From NCBI GenBank assembly GCA_030833445.1, contig JAURHD010000002.1, forward strand, positions 62,001-126,000: a stretch of 64,000 bases of DNA. Reading direction: 5' to 3'. This document shows positions 18,898 through 27,467 of the stretch, piece after piece. Positions within the stretch are counted from its first letter, which is position 1. Each line of letters opens with the position of its first letter. Source of the DNA: Cephaloticoccus sp. Its GTDB lineage: Bacteria; Verrucomicrobiota; Verrucomicrobiia; Opitutales; Opitutaceae. Under the pieces are notes generated by a model that saw only the letters and a program-made list of their open reading frames with translations, was not told where the DNA came from and searched no databases. A program made the translations under genes and the position numbers.

Positions 18898-19085
18898 AGC
18901 TCAAACGCTAGCCTGCTGAGGGCGCCAAGCGGCGAAGTGTGCGCGAAGCCATTTCAGATCTAATTCCGACCGCTGTCCGGTATTCGTCAAATTCAGAACC
19001 GATGTCAGATGCCCCGGTTGCAGCGGAACCTAGTCATGGACATGGGGACACAAGGGGTGTTTTGTCTTCCATGTCCTCCTTCGCC

Positions 19086-20972
19086 ATGAAAAACACCCTT
19101 TTCTCTCACCTGCGCCCCCGTTCCATGTGGTCGGTGCTCCTGCTGGCCTTTGCGCCAATTTTTGTCTCCACCGCATCGTCCGCCGAAGACAAGGGAGTGA
19201 TCGTCTCCGACACGCCCATGCAAATCGAAGCCGACGGCGAGACCGGTGCGCATGGCCAGCTCGAGGTGGCCCCGGAGATTCTCAGCGCGGAGATGGGCAA
19301 CAATCTCGTCTACACCATCACCAAAGAGCCGGTCCATGGCCAGGTCGGCATGGCCGGCGGTAACAGCAGCCCGGACATATTCCAGACCAAAACCTCCAAT
19401 TTCGGCTATTTTGCTTACCGGCCCAACGAGGACTTTGAGGGCACGGACTCCTTCGAATACACGGTGCGCAACGAGACCTCGGGTTTGGTCTTCAAGAACC
19501 AGGTCGTGATTACAGTCTCCCCGCCGCCCCCGGTCGTGCTCGACAAGATCGAGGTCGCGGCCGACCAACTGCATCTCATGAACGTCCGCGGGGTCGACCT
19601 GACCACCCGGCCCAACACCCCGGTCACGCAAAAGGTGCCCAGCCACGAGGATTTCATGCGCCCGGGCGACCGCATCGGCCTCGCCAAATCGCAGGTTTCC
19701 TACGTGCTCGACGACCAGAAGAAGCCGCAGCACGGCTCGGCCAAGCTCGACCGCGCCACCGGCCGGCTGACCTATGCGCCGGACCCGGGTTTCATCGGTG
19801 TGGACCGTTTCAACTATTACACGGTCGACGAAAACAACCCGCAGCTCGGCGTGGAGAACACCGTCGCGGTCAATGTCGAGCCGATCCGCCACGTGAAGCA
19901 TGTCAGCGTCGATCGTTCGAAGAGCCGGCAGGTCGACCTCGTGTTCGTGATCAACAACTCGCCCTCGATGGCCGCACACCAGCAGCGGATCGCGGAGAAC
20001 CTGAGCCGGTTCCGCCAGTTGTTTCACACCCGTGACCTCGATTACCGCATTGGCGTGCTGACGACGGACTTTGTCAACCGCGAGCCGGGGGTGCCGGACG
20101 ACGAGCAACCATTCTTCAAGAAGGTCCGCTCCACCGAACTTGACAAGAACGGCAAGCCGGTGCTCGTCCGTCGCGGCGAGCCGAAACAGATCACCAAGCG
20201 GGTAGCCAGCAACGGCAACCTCGTGACCCTGCCCGTCATGGATCACCCTTGGGTCACGCCGCAAACCCCCGACCCCATCTTCGCGGAACTCGTGCAGGTC
20301 GGCACCAACGGCGACAGCAACCGCACCGCCTTCACCGCCGTGTATAACTTCGTCGCCGGCTACTACAACAAGCAGCACGCGTTCCTGCGGCCCAACGCCA
20401 ACACCATCGTGGTTTTCTTCATGGATGAGGAAGAGACCCGCATGGCCGTGTGGAAGGATCACAAGGACGGCTCCCGCACTGCCGAGTGGGTTGAGAACGG
20501 CACGCTCCCCGAGCTGATCGACGACTACAACCGGGATCACCCGCGCACTCCGCAGACGCTCGACGGCTACATCAACTACTGGGTGCTGCGTCCCTTCATC
20601 ATCGCGAAGGGCAACAAGCGCGGAAAACTCGAGATCGACTCCGTGGTGTCACCCGGCAACCTCTCGCATCGCCGCGCCGCGGAGCACACCGGCGGCACCG
20701 TGCTGAACATCGAAAGCGATTTCTCCGCGCCGCTGGCCGCGCTCGGCGACCGTATCGCCGATACCGTGGCGGTGGCGCTCGATCCGGTCGATCCCGGGGC
20801 AACCTTCTACGCCAAGAGTCTGCGGGTGCTGGTCGACGGTCAGCCGGTGGAACAAGATCCGCAAAACGGCTGGGTCTACGACGAGCTTACGCACAGCATC
20901 CGCTTCCAGGGTGAGGTCAAGAAGCAGGCCTTCACCGCCAAAATCGACATCACCTACGAAGAGCATCTGTAG
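19086..20972 (+). CDS. Secreted protein with cadherin-like repeats and a degenerate von Willebrand A domain
   Basis: Exported protein of 628 residues, starting MKNTLFSHLRPRSMWSVLLL with a signal peptide probably cleaved after ASSA. Two tandem Ig/cadherin-like units follow, each with an H-G pair and a Y-x-P-x-x-x-F-x-G-x-D strand (YFAYRPNEDFEGTDSFEYTV and LTYAPDPGFIGVDRFNYYTV). A vWA domain starts near 283 (VDLVFVINNSPSM) with DYRIGVLTTDF as a following strand. The metal-site motif D-x-S-x-S reads N290-N-S292-P-S294, so the usual first Asp is Asn. A C-terminal beta domain follows. The in-frame extension upstream to 18939 lacks secretion features. Role unknown; likely extracellular binding. Confidence 0.82.
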   Translation: MKNTLFSHLRPRSMWSVLLLAFAPIFVSTASSAEDKGVIVSDTPMQIEADGETGAHGQLEVAPEILSAEMGNNLVYTITKEPVHGQVGMAGGNSSPDIFQTKTSNFGYFAYRPNEDFEGTDSFEYTVRNETSGLVFKNQVVITVSPPPPVVLDKIEVAADQLHLMNVRGVDLTTRPNTPVTQKVPSHEDFMRPGDRIGLAKSQVSYVLDDQKKPQHGSAKLDRATGRLTYAPDPGFIGVDRFNYYTVDENNPQLGVENTVAVNVEPIRHVKHVSVDRSKSRQVDLVFVINNSPSMAAHQQRIAENLSRFRQLFHTRDLDYRIGVLTTDFVNREPGVPDDEQPFFKKVRSTELDKNGKPVLVRRGEPKQITKRVASNGNLVTLPVMDHPWVTPQTPDPIFAELVQVGTNGDSNRTAFTAVYNFVAGYYNKQHAFLRPNANTIVVFFMDEEETRMAVWKDHKDGSRTAEWVENGTLPELIDDYNRDHPRTPQTLDGYINYWVLRPFIIAKGNKRGKLEIDSVVSPGNLSHRRAAEHTGGTVLNIESDFSAPLAALGDRIADTVAVALDPVDPGATFYAKSLRVLVDGQPVEQDPQNGWVYDELTHSIRFQGEVKKQAFTAKIDITYEEHL

Positions 20973-21048
20973 GCAGACCGACAGATTGTCGCCACAGAGA
21001 CGCGGAGCTTGCCGAGACCTACATAAAGCAAGTGACGTCCGGGTAAAA

Positions 21049-21104
21049 GGTGGAACGCGTTGTCCCCAACGCGTTAGAGCGGATTGAGGCCAATCCGCTC
21101 CACC
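21049..21104. repeat. REP-like paired hairpins, GGTG heads
   Basis: Head GGTGG, then stem AACGCGTTG (21054-21062), loop TCCC and CAACGCGTT (21067-21075). This is followed by the reverse-oriented unit GAGCGGATTG (21077-21086), loop AGGC, CAATCCGCTC (21091-21100) and CACC. Read on the other strand the second unit is GGTG, a 10-bp stem and a GCCT loop, the same plan as the element at 30470-30544. It lies between convergent genes and could also act as a transcription barrier. Confidence 0.7.
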
Positions 21105-21201
21105 CTCCTGACACAGGATCAAAATTCAGAAACCAAGAAAGAGGGCTTCTTGGCTTCCGTATTTCTCTCTGCGTCTCTGCGTGAGACACTCCGGTATTCC
21201 C

Positions 21202-22653
21202 TCACTTGTGATCCCACGGCAGGTGGATATCCATTCGAGGCTGCTTCCAGACTTCGAAAAGTGTGAACATCTTGCCGGGATTGAGAATGCCGTTGGGGTC
21301 CAACGCCTTCTTCACCGCCTGCATGGCTGACACTTGCGCGGGGTTGTGCTGAATGCGCAGGAAGGGCGTCTTGGCCAGGCCGATGCCGTGCTCGCCCGAG
21401 ATCGCCCCGCCCATGGCCACGACAGTTCTCATGACCAGCGCGACTGTTTCCTCCGCCGTCTTGGACTCGGCCGGATCCTCGCGGTGATACATGATGTTCA
21501 CGTGCAGGTTGCCGTCAGCCAGATGCCCGAAGGTGGGGATCGCCAGCTTGGTCGCCTTTTTGAGCTTCATCAGGAACGCGATGAACTTCGCGTAGCTGCT
21601 CATCGGGATCACGATGTCCTCGTTGAGCTTGGCGTCACCGAGCTCGAACATCGCCCCGGAGCACTTTCTACGCACTTCCCAGAGTTGCTCGGCCTCGGCC
21701 CGGGTGCGCGCCGCCCGATAAGCCAGCGCATGCTGCTTCGCCCACGCCAACAGGACTTTTGATTGCTCCTTCACCTCGCTGGCCGTCCCGGCCAGTTCGA
21801 GCAGGATGACTGCGCGATCCTTCTGTCCGGCAAAGACCGGACGCTTGGTCGCACTCTCGGCGCAGTGGACGCTCTCGCGATCGAGAAATTCGCAGATGGC
21901 CGGTTGCACCCGCAGCCGGAAAAGCGCCCGGGCCGCATTGACCGCCTGCGTCTCGGTCTTGAACGCCGTCAGCAAGGTCCAGCGCGCGGCAGGTTGCGGC
22001 ACGAGTTTGAGCACGGCACCGGTCACGACCCCCAGCATGCCTTCGCTGCCGATCCACAAGTCGCGCAGGTTGAACCCGGCGGAAAACTTCTTGGTCGCCG
22101 TGCCCCATTGCACGGCCTCCCCGGTCGGCAGGTAGCCGCGCAGGCAGATGACAAAGTCCCGCGTCACTCCATATTTGCCGCCGTGCATGCCGCCGGCGTT
22201 GCAGGCAATGTTGCCGCCGATGGTGCAGTATTCCTTGGAGGACGGGTCCGGTGGATAAAACCAGCCCTTGGCTTCGGCCGCACGTTGCACATCGCCATTC
22301 TTCGCCCCGGCCTGCACGTGGGCCATGCCCGCCTCGGCATCGATCTTGATCGAATCTAGCTTGAGCATGTCGATCACCCAGCCGCCCGCGACGGGTGCGG
22401 CCGAGCCCATCAGGGTCGTGCCGCGACCCCGGACGGTCACCGGCACCTTGTGACGGTTCGCCAGGGTTAGCACCTCGCCGATCTCGGCTTCTTTACGCGG
22501 CGTGATCACCGCCTCGGGCAGAAACGAGATTTTGCTGCTGTCGAACGAGGCCGCCCAGCAGCCTTCCTTCGACGTGTCCACGCTGCGACCGAGTCGTCGC
22601 TTCAGGGCACGGGTGGCTGTGGCATGGTTTCGCACCCCGCACACTTCGCACAA
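21202..22653 (-). CDS. FAD-linked oxidase, GlcD-like (glycolate/D-lactate oxidase)
   Basis: Flavoprotein of the vanillyl-alcohol-oxidase/PCMH type that oxidises a 2-hydroxy acid such as glycolate or D-lactate. The FAD domain contains VRGRGTTLMGSAAP (PP-loop region), GNIACNAGG followed by KYG, and IGSEGMLGVVT. The C-terminal cap has GHLADGNLH and SGEHGIG. No GlcE or GlcF (Fe-S subunit) gene is adjacent, so it may be a single-subunit enzyme or have remote partners. The start is uncertain: TTG at 22653 or GTGs at 22644 and 22635; the family-like sequence begins about RNHATATRALKRRLG. It is divergent from the sugar kinase gene over about 113 bases. Confidence 0.88.
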   Translation of the reverse strand: MCEVCGVRNHATATRALKRRLGRSVDTSKEGCWAASFDSSKISFLPEAVITPRKEAEIGEVLTLANRHKVPVTVRGRGTTLMGSAAPVAGGWVIDMLKLDSIKIDAEAGMAHVQAGAKNGDVQRAAEAKGWFYPPDPSSKEYCTIGGNIACNAGGMHGGKYGVTRDFVICLRGYLPTGEAVQWGTATKKFSAGFNLRDLWIGSEGMLGVVTGAVLKLVPQPAARWTLLTAFKTETQAVNAARALFRLRVQPAICEFLDRESVHCAESATKRPVFAGQKDRAVILLELAGTASEVKEQSKVLLAWAKQHALAYRAARTRAEAEQLWEVRRKCSGAMFELGDAKLNEDIVIPMSSYAKFIAFLMKLKKATKLAIPTFGHLADGNLHVNIMYHREDPAESKTAEETVALVMRTVVAMGGAISGEHGIGLAKTPFLRIQHNPAQVSAMQAVKKALDPNGILNPGKMFTLFEVWKQPRMDIHLPWDHK

Positions 22654-22766
22654 TCCGTCGCCTCACGCCAACCCAGAATCCGCTCATGACAAAATCAGTG
22701 AGGTTGACCGCATCGCGCCGGGTCGCTTTGAATTTCCAACCTCCTCGTTCAACCCCTTTCCATTTC

Positions 22767-23864
22767 ATGAGCCTGAAGATCAAATCCGCCTCCGAATGCC
22801 AATTTGACCAGCTGTCGCTGGGTGAAGTCATGCTGCGCCTCGACCCCGGCGAGGGTCGCATCCGCACCGCCCGCCACTTCCAAGTCTGGGAAGGCGGCGG
22901 CGAATACAACACCTCGCGAGGCCTGCGGAAGTGCTTCGGCAAAAAGACCGCGGTCGTCACCGCCTTCGTCGACAACGAGGTCGGCCATCTCGTCGAGGAC
23001 TTCATCATGCAGGGCGGCGTCGCCACCGACTTCATCCAATGGCGCGAGGACGACGGCATCGGCCGGAAGGTCCGCAACGGGCTCAACTTCACCGAACGTG
23101 GCTTCGGCGTGCGCGGGGCGGTCGGCAATCCCGACCGTGGCAACACCGCTGCGTCACAACTGAAACCGGGCGACGTGGACTGGGAGCATATTTTCGGCAA
23201 GCTCGGCGTGCGCTGGTTTCACACGGGCGGCATCTTCGCCGCGCTCTCCGAAAGCACCGCCGCCGTTACTATCGAGGCGGTCAAGGCCGCGAACAAGCAC
23301 GGCACGGTCGTCAGCTACGATCTCAACTATCGCCCTTCCCTCTGGAAGACCATCGGCGGCTTGAAGAAGGCTCAAGAGGTCAACCGCGAGATCGCCAAGT
23401 ATGTCGACGTCATGATCGGTAACGAAGAAGACTTCACCGCCTCACTCGGCTTTGAGGTCAAGGGCGTGGATCACAACATTTCCAACATCGAGCTCGATGC
23501 CTTCAAGGCGATGATCGAGACCGCAGTGAGTGAATTCCCCAACTTCAAGGTCGCTGCGACCACCCTGCGCGGCGTGAAGACCGCCACGGTCAACGACTGG
23601 TCTGCCATTCTCTGGCACGACGGCAAATTCTACGAATCCCGCAAATACGACAACCTCGAGATCCTCGATCGCGTCGGTGGCGGCGATTCCTTCGCCTCCG
23701 GCGTGCAGTTCGGCTTCATGGAATTCAATGATCCGCAAAAGGCGGTTGATTACGGCGCGGCCCACGGGGCGCTGGCCTCGACGACGCCCGGCGACACGTC
23801 CATGGCCACCCGCAAGGAGGTCGAGAAACAGATCCAAGGCGGCGGCGCGCGCGTCGTGCGCTAA
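22767..23864 (+). CDS. PfkB family sugar kinase (2-keto-3-deoxygluconate kinase-like)
   Basis: Ribokinase-fold carbohydrate kinase of 365 residues, starting MSLKIKSASECQFDQLSLGE. The N-terminal G-G-x-x-N type motif appears as WEGGGEYNTSRGL. The C-terminal PfkB signature is DRVGGGDSFASG with catalytic base Asp near 307. The segment VVSYDLNYRPSLW is the substrate-side motif seen in KDG kinases. Its neighbours, a 2-hydroxy-acid oxidase and two glycan-type proteins, fit a sugar-acid catabolic locus. An upstream in-frame ATG at 22686 adds 27 residues without homology. The substrate is inferred only by resemblance; fructokinase-like activity is an alternative. Confidence 0.88.
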   Translation: MSLKIKSASECQFDQLSLGEVMLRLDPGEGRIRTARHFQVWEGGGEYNTSRGLRKCFGKKTAVVTAFVDNEVGHLVEDFIMQGGVATDFIQWREDDGIGRKVRNGLNFTERGFGVRGAVGNPDRGNTAASQLKPGDVDWEHIFGKLGVRWFHTGGIFAALSESTAAVTIEAVKAANKHGTVVSYDLNYRPSLWKTIGGLKKAQEVNREIAKYVDVMIGNEEDFTASLGFEVKGVDHNISNIELDAFKAMIETAVSEFPNFKVAATTLRGVKTATVNDWSAILWHDGKFYESRKYDNLEILDRVGGGDSFASGVQFGFMEFNDPQKAVDYGAAHGALASTTPGDTSMATRKEVEKQIQGGGARVVR

Positions 23865-23882
23865 ACCCGCCGGCAAGGTTCC

Positions 23883-25388
23883 ATGGCTGCCGCCACCGAC
23901 ATCGGATCACGGCGCGAGCTGTTTGTTGACGGTGCCTTGGTGGCGCAACTGACCGGCGGGGCTCTCCGCCGGATGCACGCGCCTCAGCCGCGCGAGATCG
24001 CCCTGCATCACGATGCCCCATGGGAAGGCACCGGCACGGGTTATCACAGCATCTTCCACGACGGGGAGCGCTACCGGATGTATTACAAGGGTTTCGCCAT
24101 CCACGTGAGTCCCGGCAAGATTGTCAGTGAAGACATTGACCATCGTTTCACCTGCTATGCGGAAAGCACCGATGGCATCCACTGGAGCAAACCGGAACTC
24201 GGCCTCCACGACTTCAACGGCTCTAAGGCGAACAACATCGTCGTAACCAGCAAACCAATGGGCGGCCTGAAAATCGATGCCGCCCACTCGGCCATCTTTG
24301 CCGATTCCCGATCCGGAGTCACCGCCGAGGCACGCTATAAGGGCGTGTTCCGCGTTTCGGAACCGCGCAGCCTGGCGGTATTGCAATCCGGCGATGGCAT
24401 CCATTGGTCACCCCTGACAGATCGCCCGGTGATCACCGACGGGGCCTTCGATTCCCAGAATCTCGCGTTTTGGGATGGAGTGCACGGCGTCTACCGCGCC
24501 TATTGGCGCAGCTTCGAAAAGCCCAACCGGCCGATGACCACAAATCATCCCGACGGCGTGCGCTGCATCCGCACCGCCACCTCGCCGGATTTGATCAACT
24601 GGGCTCCGGCCCGGAATCTCACCTATGCGGGAGATCCCCCCTCCGAGGAGCTCTACGTCAACCAGATCAAGCCCTACCACCGTGCCCCGCATATTTTGAT
24701 CGGTTTCCCCGCCCGCTATATTGAGCGGGAAGCAGGTTCCTCAATGCGCGCCCTGCCCGACGCGGCCCATCGCGAACTCCGCGCCAGCGCCCAGCCGCGC
24801 TACGGCTCCGCCATCAGCGAATCACTGCTCATGAGCAGCCGCGACGGCGTGCACTTCGAACGCTGGCCCGAGGGGTTTTTGCGGCCGGGGCCGGAGCGCA
24901 CGGGCACCTGGAATTACGGCCATCAATACATGGCATGGCATGTGGTCGAAACGGCCTCCAGCCTGGCCCCCGATGCCCCCAACGAGTTGTCGCTCTACGC
25001 CGTCGAAAACTACTGGACCGGACACGCCGGCGGCAGTTCGCTACGGCGCTACACGTTGAGACTCGACGGGTTTGTCTCCGTAAATGCACCGATGAGCGGC
25101 GGCGAAATGGTCACCCAGCCAATCCTCTTCACGGGCGAAGAATTGCGTTTGAACTTCGCCACGTCCGCCGCCGGCGACATCCGCGTCGAACTGCAGGACG
25201 AGCACGGCACCACCCTGCCTGGATTCGCCCTGGATGATTGCGAGCTGCTTTTCGGTGATGCCATCGATCGCGTGGTTACATGGCGGCACCAGCCCGATCT
25301 GGCTCCGCACGCAGGCAAACCCGTCCGTTTGCGGTTTGCGCTGCGTGACGCGGACCTCTTCGCGTATCGCTTCGCGGCAGGCGAATAA
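23883..25388 (+). CDS. GH32/GH43-like five-bladed beta-propeller protein
   Basis: A 501-residue protein of the glycoside hydrolase 32/43/68-type propeller superfamily common in Planctomycetota and Verrucomicrobiota. Repeated blades show the W-x-x-D/S motif pattern: FVDGALVAQ, SIFHDGERYRMYYKG, AESTDGIHWSKPE, LQSGDGIHWSPL, SSRDGVHFERWPEG. A C-terminal jelly-roll-like stretch (about 395-500) begins LFTGEELRLNFATS. There is no signal peptide, so it is probably cytoplasmic and acts on transported glycans or glycosides. It starts 18 bases after the kinase stop, implying an operon. The catalytic acids cannot be assigned with confidence, so activity is inference. Confidence 0.75.
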   Translation: MAAATDIGSRRELFVDGALVAQLTGGALRRMHAPQPREIALHHDAPWEGTGTGYHSIFHDGERYRMYYKGFAIHVSPGKIVSEDIDHRFTCYAESTDGIHWSKPELGLHDFNGSKANNIVVTSKPMGGLKIDAAHSAIFADSRSGVTAEARYKGVFRVSEPRSLAVLQSGDGIHWSPLTDRPVITDGAFDSQNLAFWDGVHGVYRAYWRSFEKPNRPMTTNHPDGVRCIRTATSPDLINWAPARNLTYAGDPPSEELYVNQIKPYHRAPHILIGFPARYIEREAGSSMRALPDAAHRELRASAQPRYGSAISESLLMSSRDGVHFERWPEGFLRPGPERTGTWNYGHQYMAWHVVETASSLAPDAPNELSLYAVENYWTGHAGGSSLRRYTLRLDGFVSVNAPMSGGEMVTQPILFTGEELRLNFATSAAGDIRVELQDEHGTTLPGFALDDCELLFGDAIDRVVTWRHQPDLAPHAGKPVRLRFALRDADLFAYRFAAGE

Positions 25389-25389
25389 G

Positions 25390-26241
25390 TCAGCCGCGTG
25401 ACGGCTCTGCCATGCTCTCGCGGGCCTTGCGTGAGAGTTCGGCGATGTGGCCGTCATTAGCCATGACCTGCTCAAGATGGCGCCGCCGGCTCGGGCCGGC
25501 CGTGTTCATCATGATATCACCGTAGGCACGCTCCACCCAGAAGCGCGATACTCCGTTGAGGTAGTCGCGCAATTCCTGCACCCGCGTCTCCGGATAACGC
25601 TGGCAGAGATTCATCGTGAACATGCGGCGCCAGCCACTGCCGCCAAACGCCGCGTGCTTGGTGTTGTGATTAAAAACGAGGATGTCACCTGGTTGAGTCT
25701 CCAGCGCAATCGCCGGCACGTCGCGACCATCAACGCCCCAGAGTTTTTCGGAACGCCCGATCTGGGCCTGCAGGTCGTCGGCAAACTTTTCCCCGATGCG
25801 GTGGCTGCCCGGGATGACGCGGAGGCACCCCGTGTCGCGTGTGAGCGGGTCGAGATAGAACGCGATCTTGATGTGCGTGATATCCCGCTGCCAGCCATCG
25901 GAATGCCAGCCGGTGTCGCCGGAATAAAAATTCCCGTCGCTCGGCATGTAGTTAAAATCGTCACCGAGCAGGGATTCGGCGATCCCGGCAATTCGCGGAT
26001 CATCGAGCAGCGTGCAGAGCACCTCACTTTGATCGAGGAACGGCACGATGCAGGAGCGCTTGCGACCATCGTGCGGACGACCGTCATGCCCGCCGCCCTT
26101 GCGTTGAAAGATGGTGAGGAATTCGCGGGTGATCTCCTCGATGCGGTCCCCGAGCAGACCGGGAAATGCCAGGAAACCGAAGGTCTTAAAGAAAGCGACT
26201 TGTTGCTCGCTGAGAGGCCGGGGTGCGTTGAGATTGAGCAT
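25390..26241 (-). CDS. Phytanoyl-CoA dioxygenase (PhyH) family Fe(II)/2-oxoglutarate oxygenase
   Basis: Non-haem iron oxygenase of 283 residues starting MLNLNAPRPLSEQQVAFFKT. The metal facial triad is visible as H113-S-D115 in GWHSDGW and a distal His in FNHNTKHAAFGG (H192 or H196). The 2-oxoglutarate-binding Arg is likely one of RR205-206. The frame is open ten codons further upstream, but the helix typical of the family begins at the chosen Met. Two bases separate its end from the convergent propeller gene. It lies downstream of the sialidase-like gene with a 37-base gap and may be co-transcribed. Substrate unknown. Confidence 0.88.
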   Translation of the reverse strand: MLNLNAPRPLSEQQVAFFKTFGFLAFPGLLGDRIEEITREFLTIFQRKGGGHDGRPHDGRKRSCIVPFLDQSEVLCTLLDDPRIAGIAESLLGDDFNYMPSDGNFYSGDTGWHSDGWQRDITHIKIAFYLDPLTRDTGCLRVIPGSHRIGEKFADDLQAQIGRSEKLWGVDGRDVPAIALETQPGDILVFNHNTKHAAFGGSGWRRMFTMNLCQRYPETRVQELRDYLNGVSRFWVERAYGDIMMNTAGPSRRRHLEQVMANDGHIAELSRKARESMAEPSRG

Positions 26242-26278
26242 ACAGCTGCTCTTTCCCAAGGAAATCCGCACGCGTCAA

Positions 26279-27463
26279 TCAAAGCGTGATCTGCACCCGC
26301 CGCACTTGGATGGCCTTGCGGGTTTGTCCGTCACCGGTGGGTTTTTGAAACCAGGAGTAAGCGACGAGAAACGAGTCGTCATCCAGCGCGAGCAGCGAAG
26401 TGTAACCGCAGGAATCGTGTTGATTGTAATCCGAGATAATCGGCACCAAAGGATACGGCTCACTCCATTGTTCACCACGGCCATCCTTCGAAAAAAGTAA
26501 CTCCGCTCCAGGACGGCCCGTGCTCAGAACCACCATGCCGTTTCCTAAGCGCAAGAGTCGAGGCATGACCCCGTTGGGCCGGATCACGCGCGGCGGAGTC
26601 CACGTTTCACCCAAATCATTTGAACGACTTAGATAGAGCGGCCCGTCACCATTCCCGTCCGTCGTGCGGAGCACGGCCAGGATTTCACCACTGGATAAAA
26701 TCAAACTGGCAGGCTCGGAAAATCCGTCGCGTTTCGCCGCCGCGGCATCGGCGGAAAGATCCGGGCGATAAAGCAAGCGTCCCCGCACCTGCCAAGAGCG
26801 GCCTCCGTCCACCGAGCGGTAACAGGCACAATGCCAATGGCCGAACTCCGCCCCTTCGAGTCGCGCGGGATACACCACTGCGATCAGCGAACCATCGGGC
26901 GCCAAATTGACATCCCCCCACCACACCACGGGAAAGACCCCTTCTGTTGATGACCGCAGCAATTCCGGATCATCTAGCCGGGCGCGCTCCACCTGCCAGG
27001 ATGGGGCCGACTCCGACCAGCGCGTCATGGGCACGCCCTGTAAATCCTTGGGCAATTCGTTGTGCCGATAGCAACCATAAGGTTGCTGGCCATAACTGCC
27101 GATCGCGGTGCCCCGCTTAGGCGGCAACGAGCAATCGGAGATCGGGACCGGGCGTGGAGTGACATCCGCCGTGCCAACCCTTAGACGCTCACCATTAGGC
27201 AAACGGATCCCCGCCACGGGGTCACTTGGGAAAACCCGCTGCCAAGTCTGCCCGCCGTCTGCACTGACCCCGCGATTCGGCTCCTCCGTCGCCTTGCCGT
27301 AGGCCTTGGCGCTGTCCGCATTGATGTGAAAGGTCACTGCTATGCGACCGTCCATCAACCGATCAAGAGCGGGAAATTGATAGAGTCCCCAGCGATCAAT
27401 CGCCGGTTCATTTACAAATGGGGATTCGGCGATCAACATCGGTTCCGATAGAATCACATTCAT
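26279..27463 (-). CDS. Sialidase-like BNR/Asp-box protein
   Basis: A 394-residue six-bladed propeller candidate of the exo-alpha-sialidase superfamily. Asp-boxes (S-x-D-x-G-x-x-W) are visible as SADGGQTW, SVDGGRSW and SNDLGETW, one per blade. SEPASLILSSGEILAVLRT is the typical strand of sialidase-like enzymes. No signal peptide is seen. Catalytic sialidase residues (Arg triad, Tyr/Glu pair) cannot be checked without alignment, so it may bind or cleave a non-sialic glycan. It is transcribed with the PhyH gene downstream and ends five bases from the acyltransferase/synthetase gene start region on the same strand. Confidence 0.82.
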   Translation of the reverse strand: MNVILSEPMLIAESPFVNEPAIDRWGLYQFPALDRLMDGRIAVTFHINADSAKAYGKATEEPNRGVSADGGQTWQRVFPSDPVAGIRLPNGERLRVGTADVTPRPVPISDCSLPPKRGTAIGSYGQQPYGCYRHNELPKDLQGVPMTRWSESAPSWQVERARLDDPELLRSSTEGVFPVVWWGDVNLAPDGSLIAVVYPARLEGAEFGHWHCACYRSVDGGRSWQVRGRLLYRPDLSADAAAAKRDGFSEPASLILSSGEILAVLRTTDGNGDGPLYLSRSNDLGETWTPPRVIRPNGVMPRLLRLGNGMVVLSTGRPGAELLFSKDGRGEQWSEPYPLVPIISDYNQHDSCGYTSLLALDDDSFLVAYSWFQKPTGDGQTRKAIQVRRVQITL

Positions 27464-27467
27464 TCGT

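Noticed and set aside
18939-19085. Upstream extension of the vWA protein
   Set aside because: The Met at 19086 starts a clear signal peptide; the extension has no secretion or domain feature.
22493-23200. Open frame on minus strand overlapping the GlcD start and the sugar kinase
   Set aside because: It is antisense to the sugar kinase and of low-complexity composition; the GlcD frame with VAO/PCMH motifs is the real gene.
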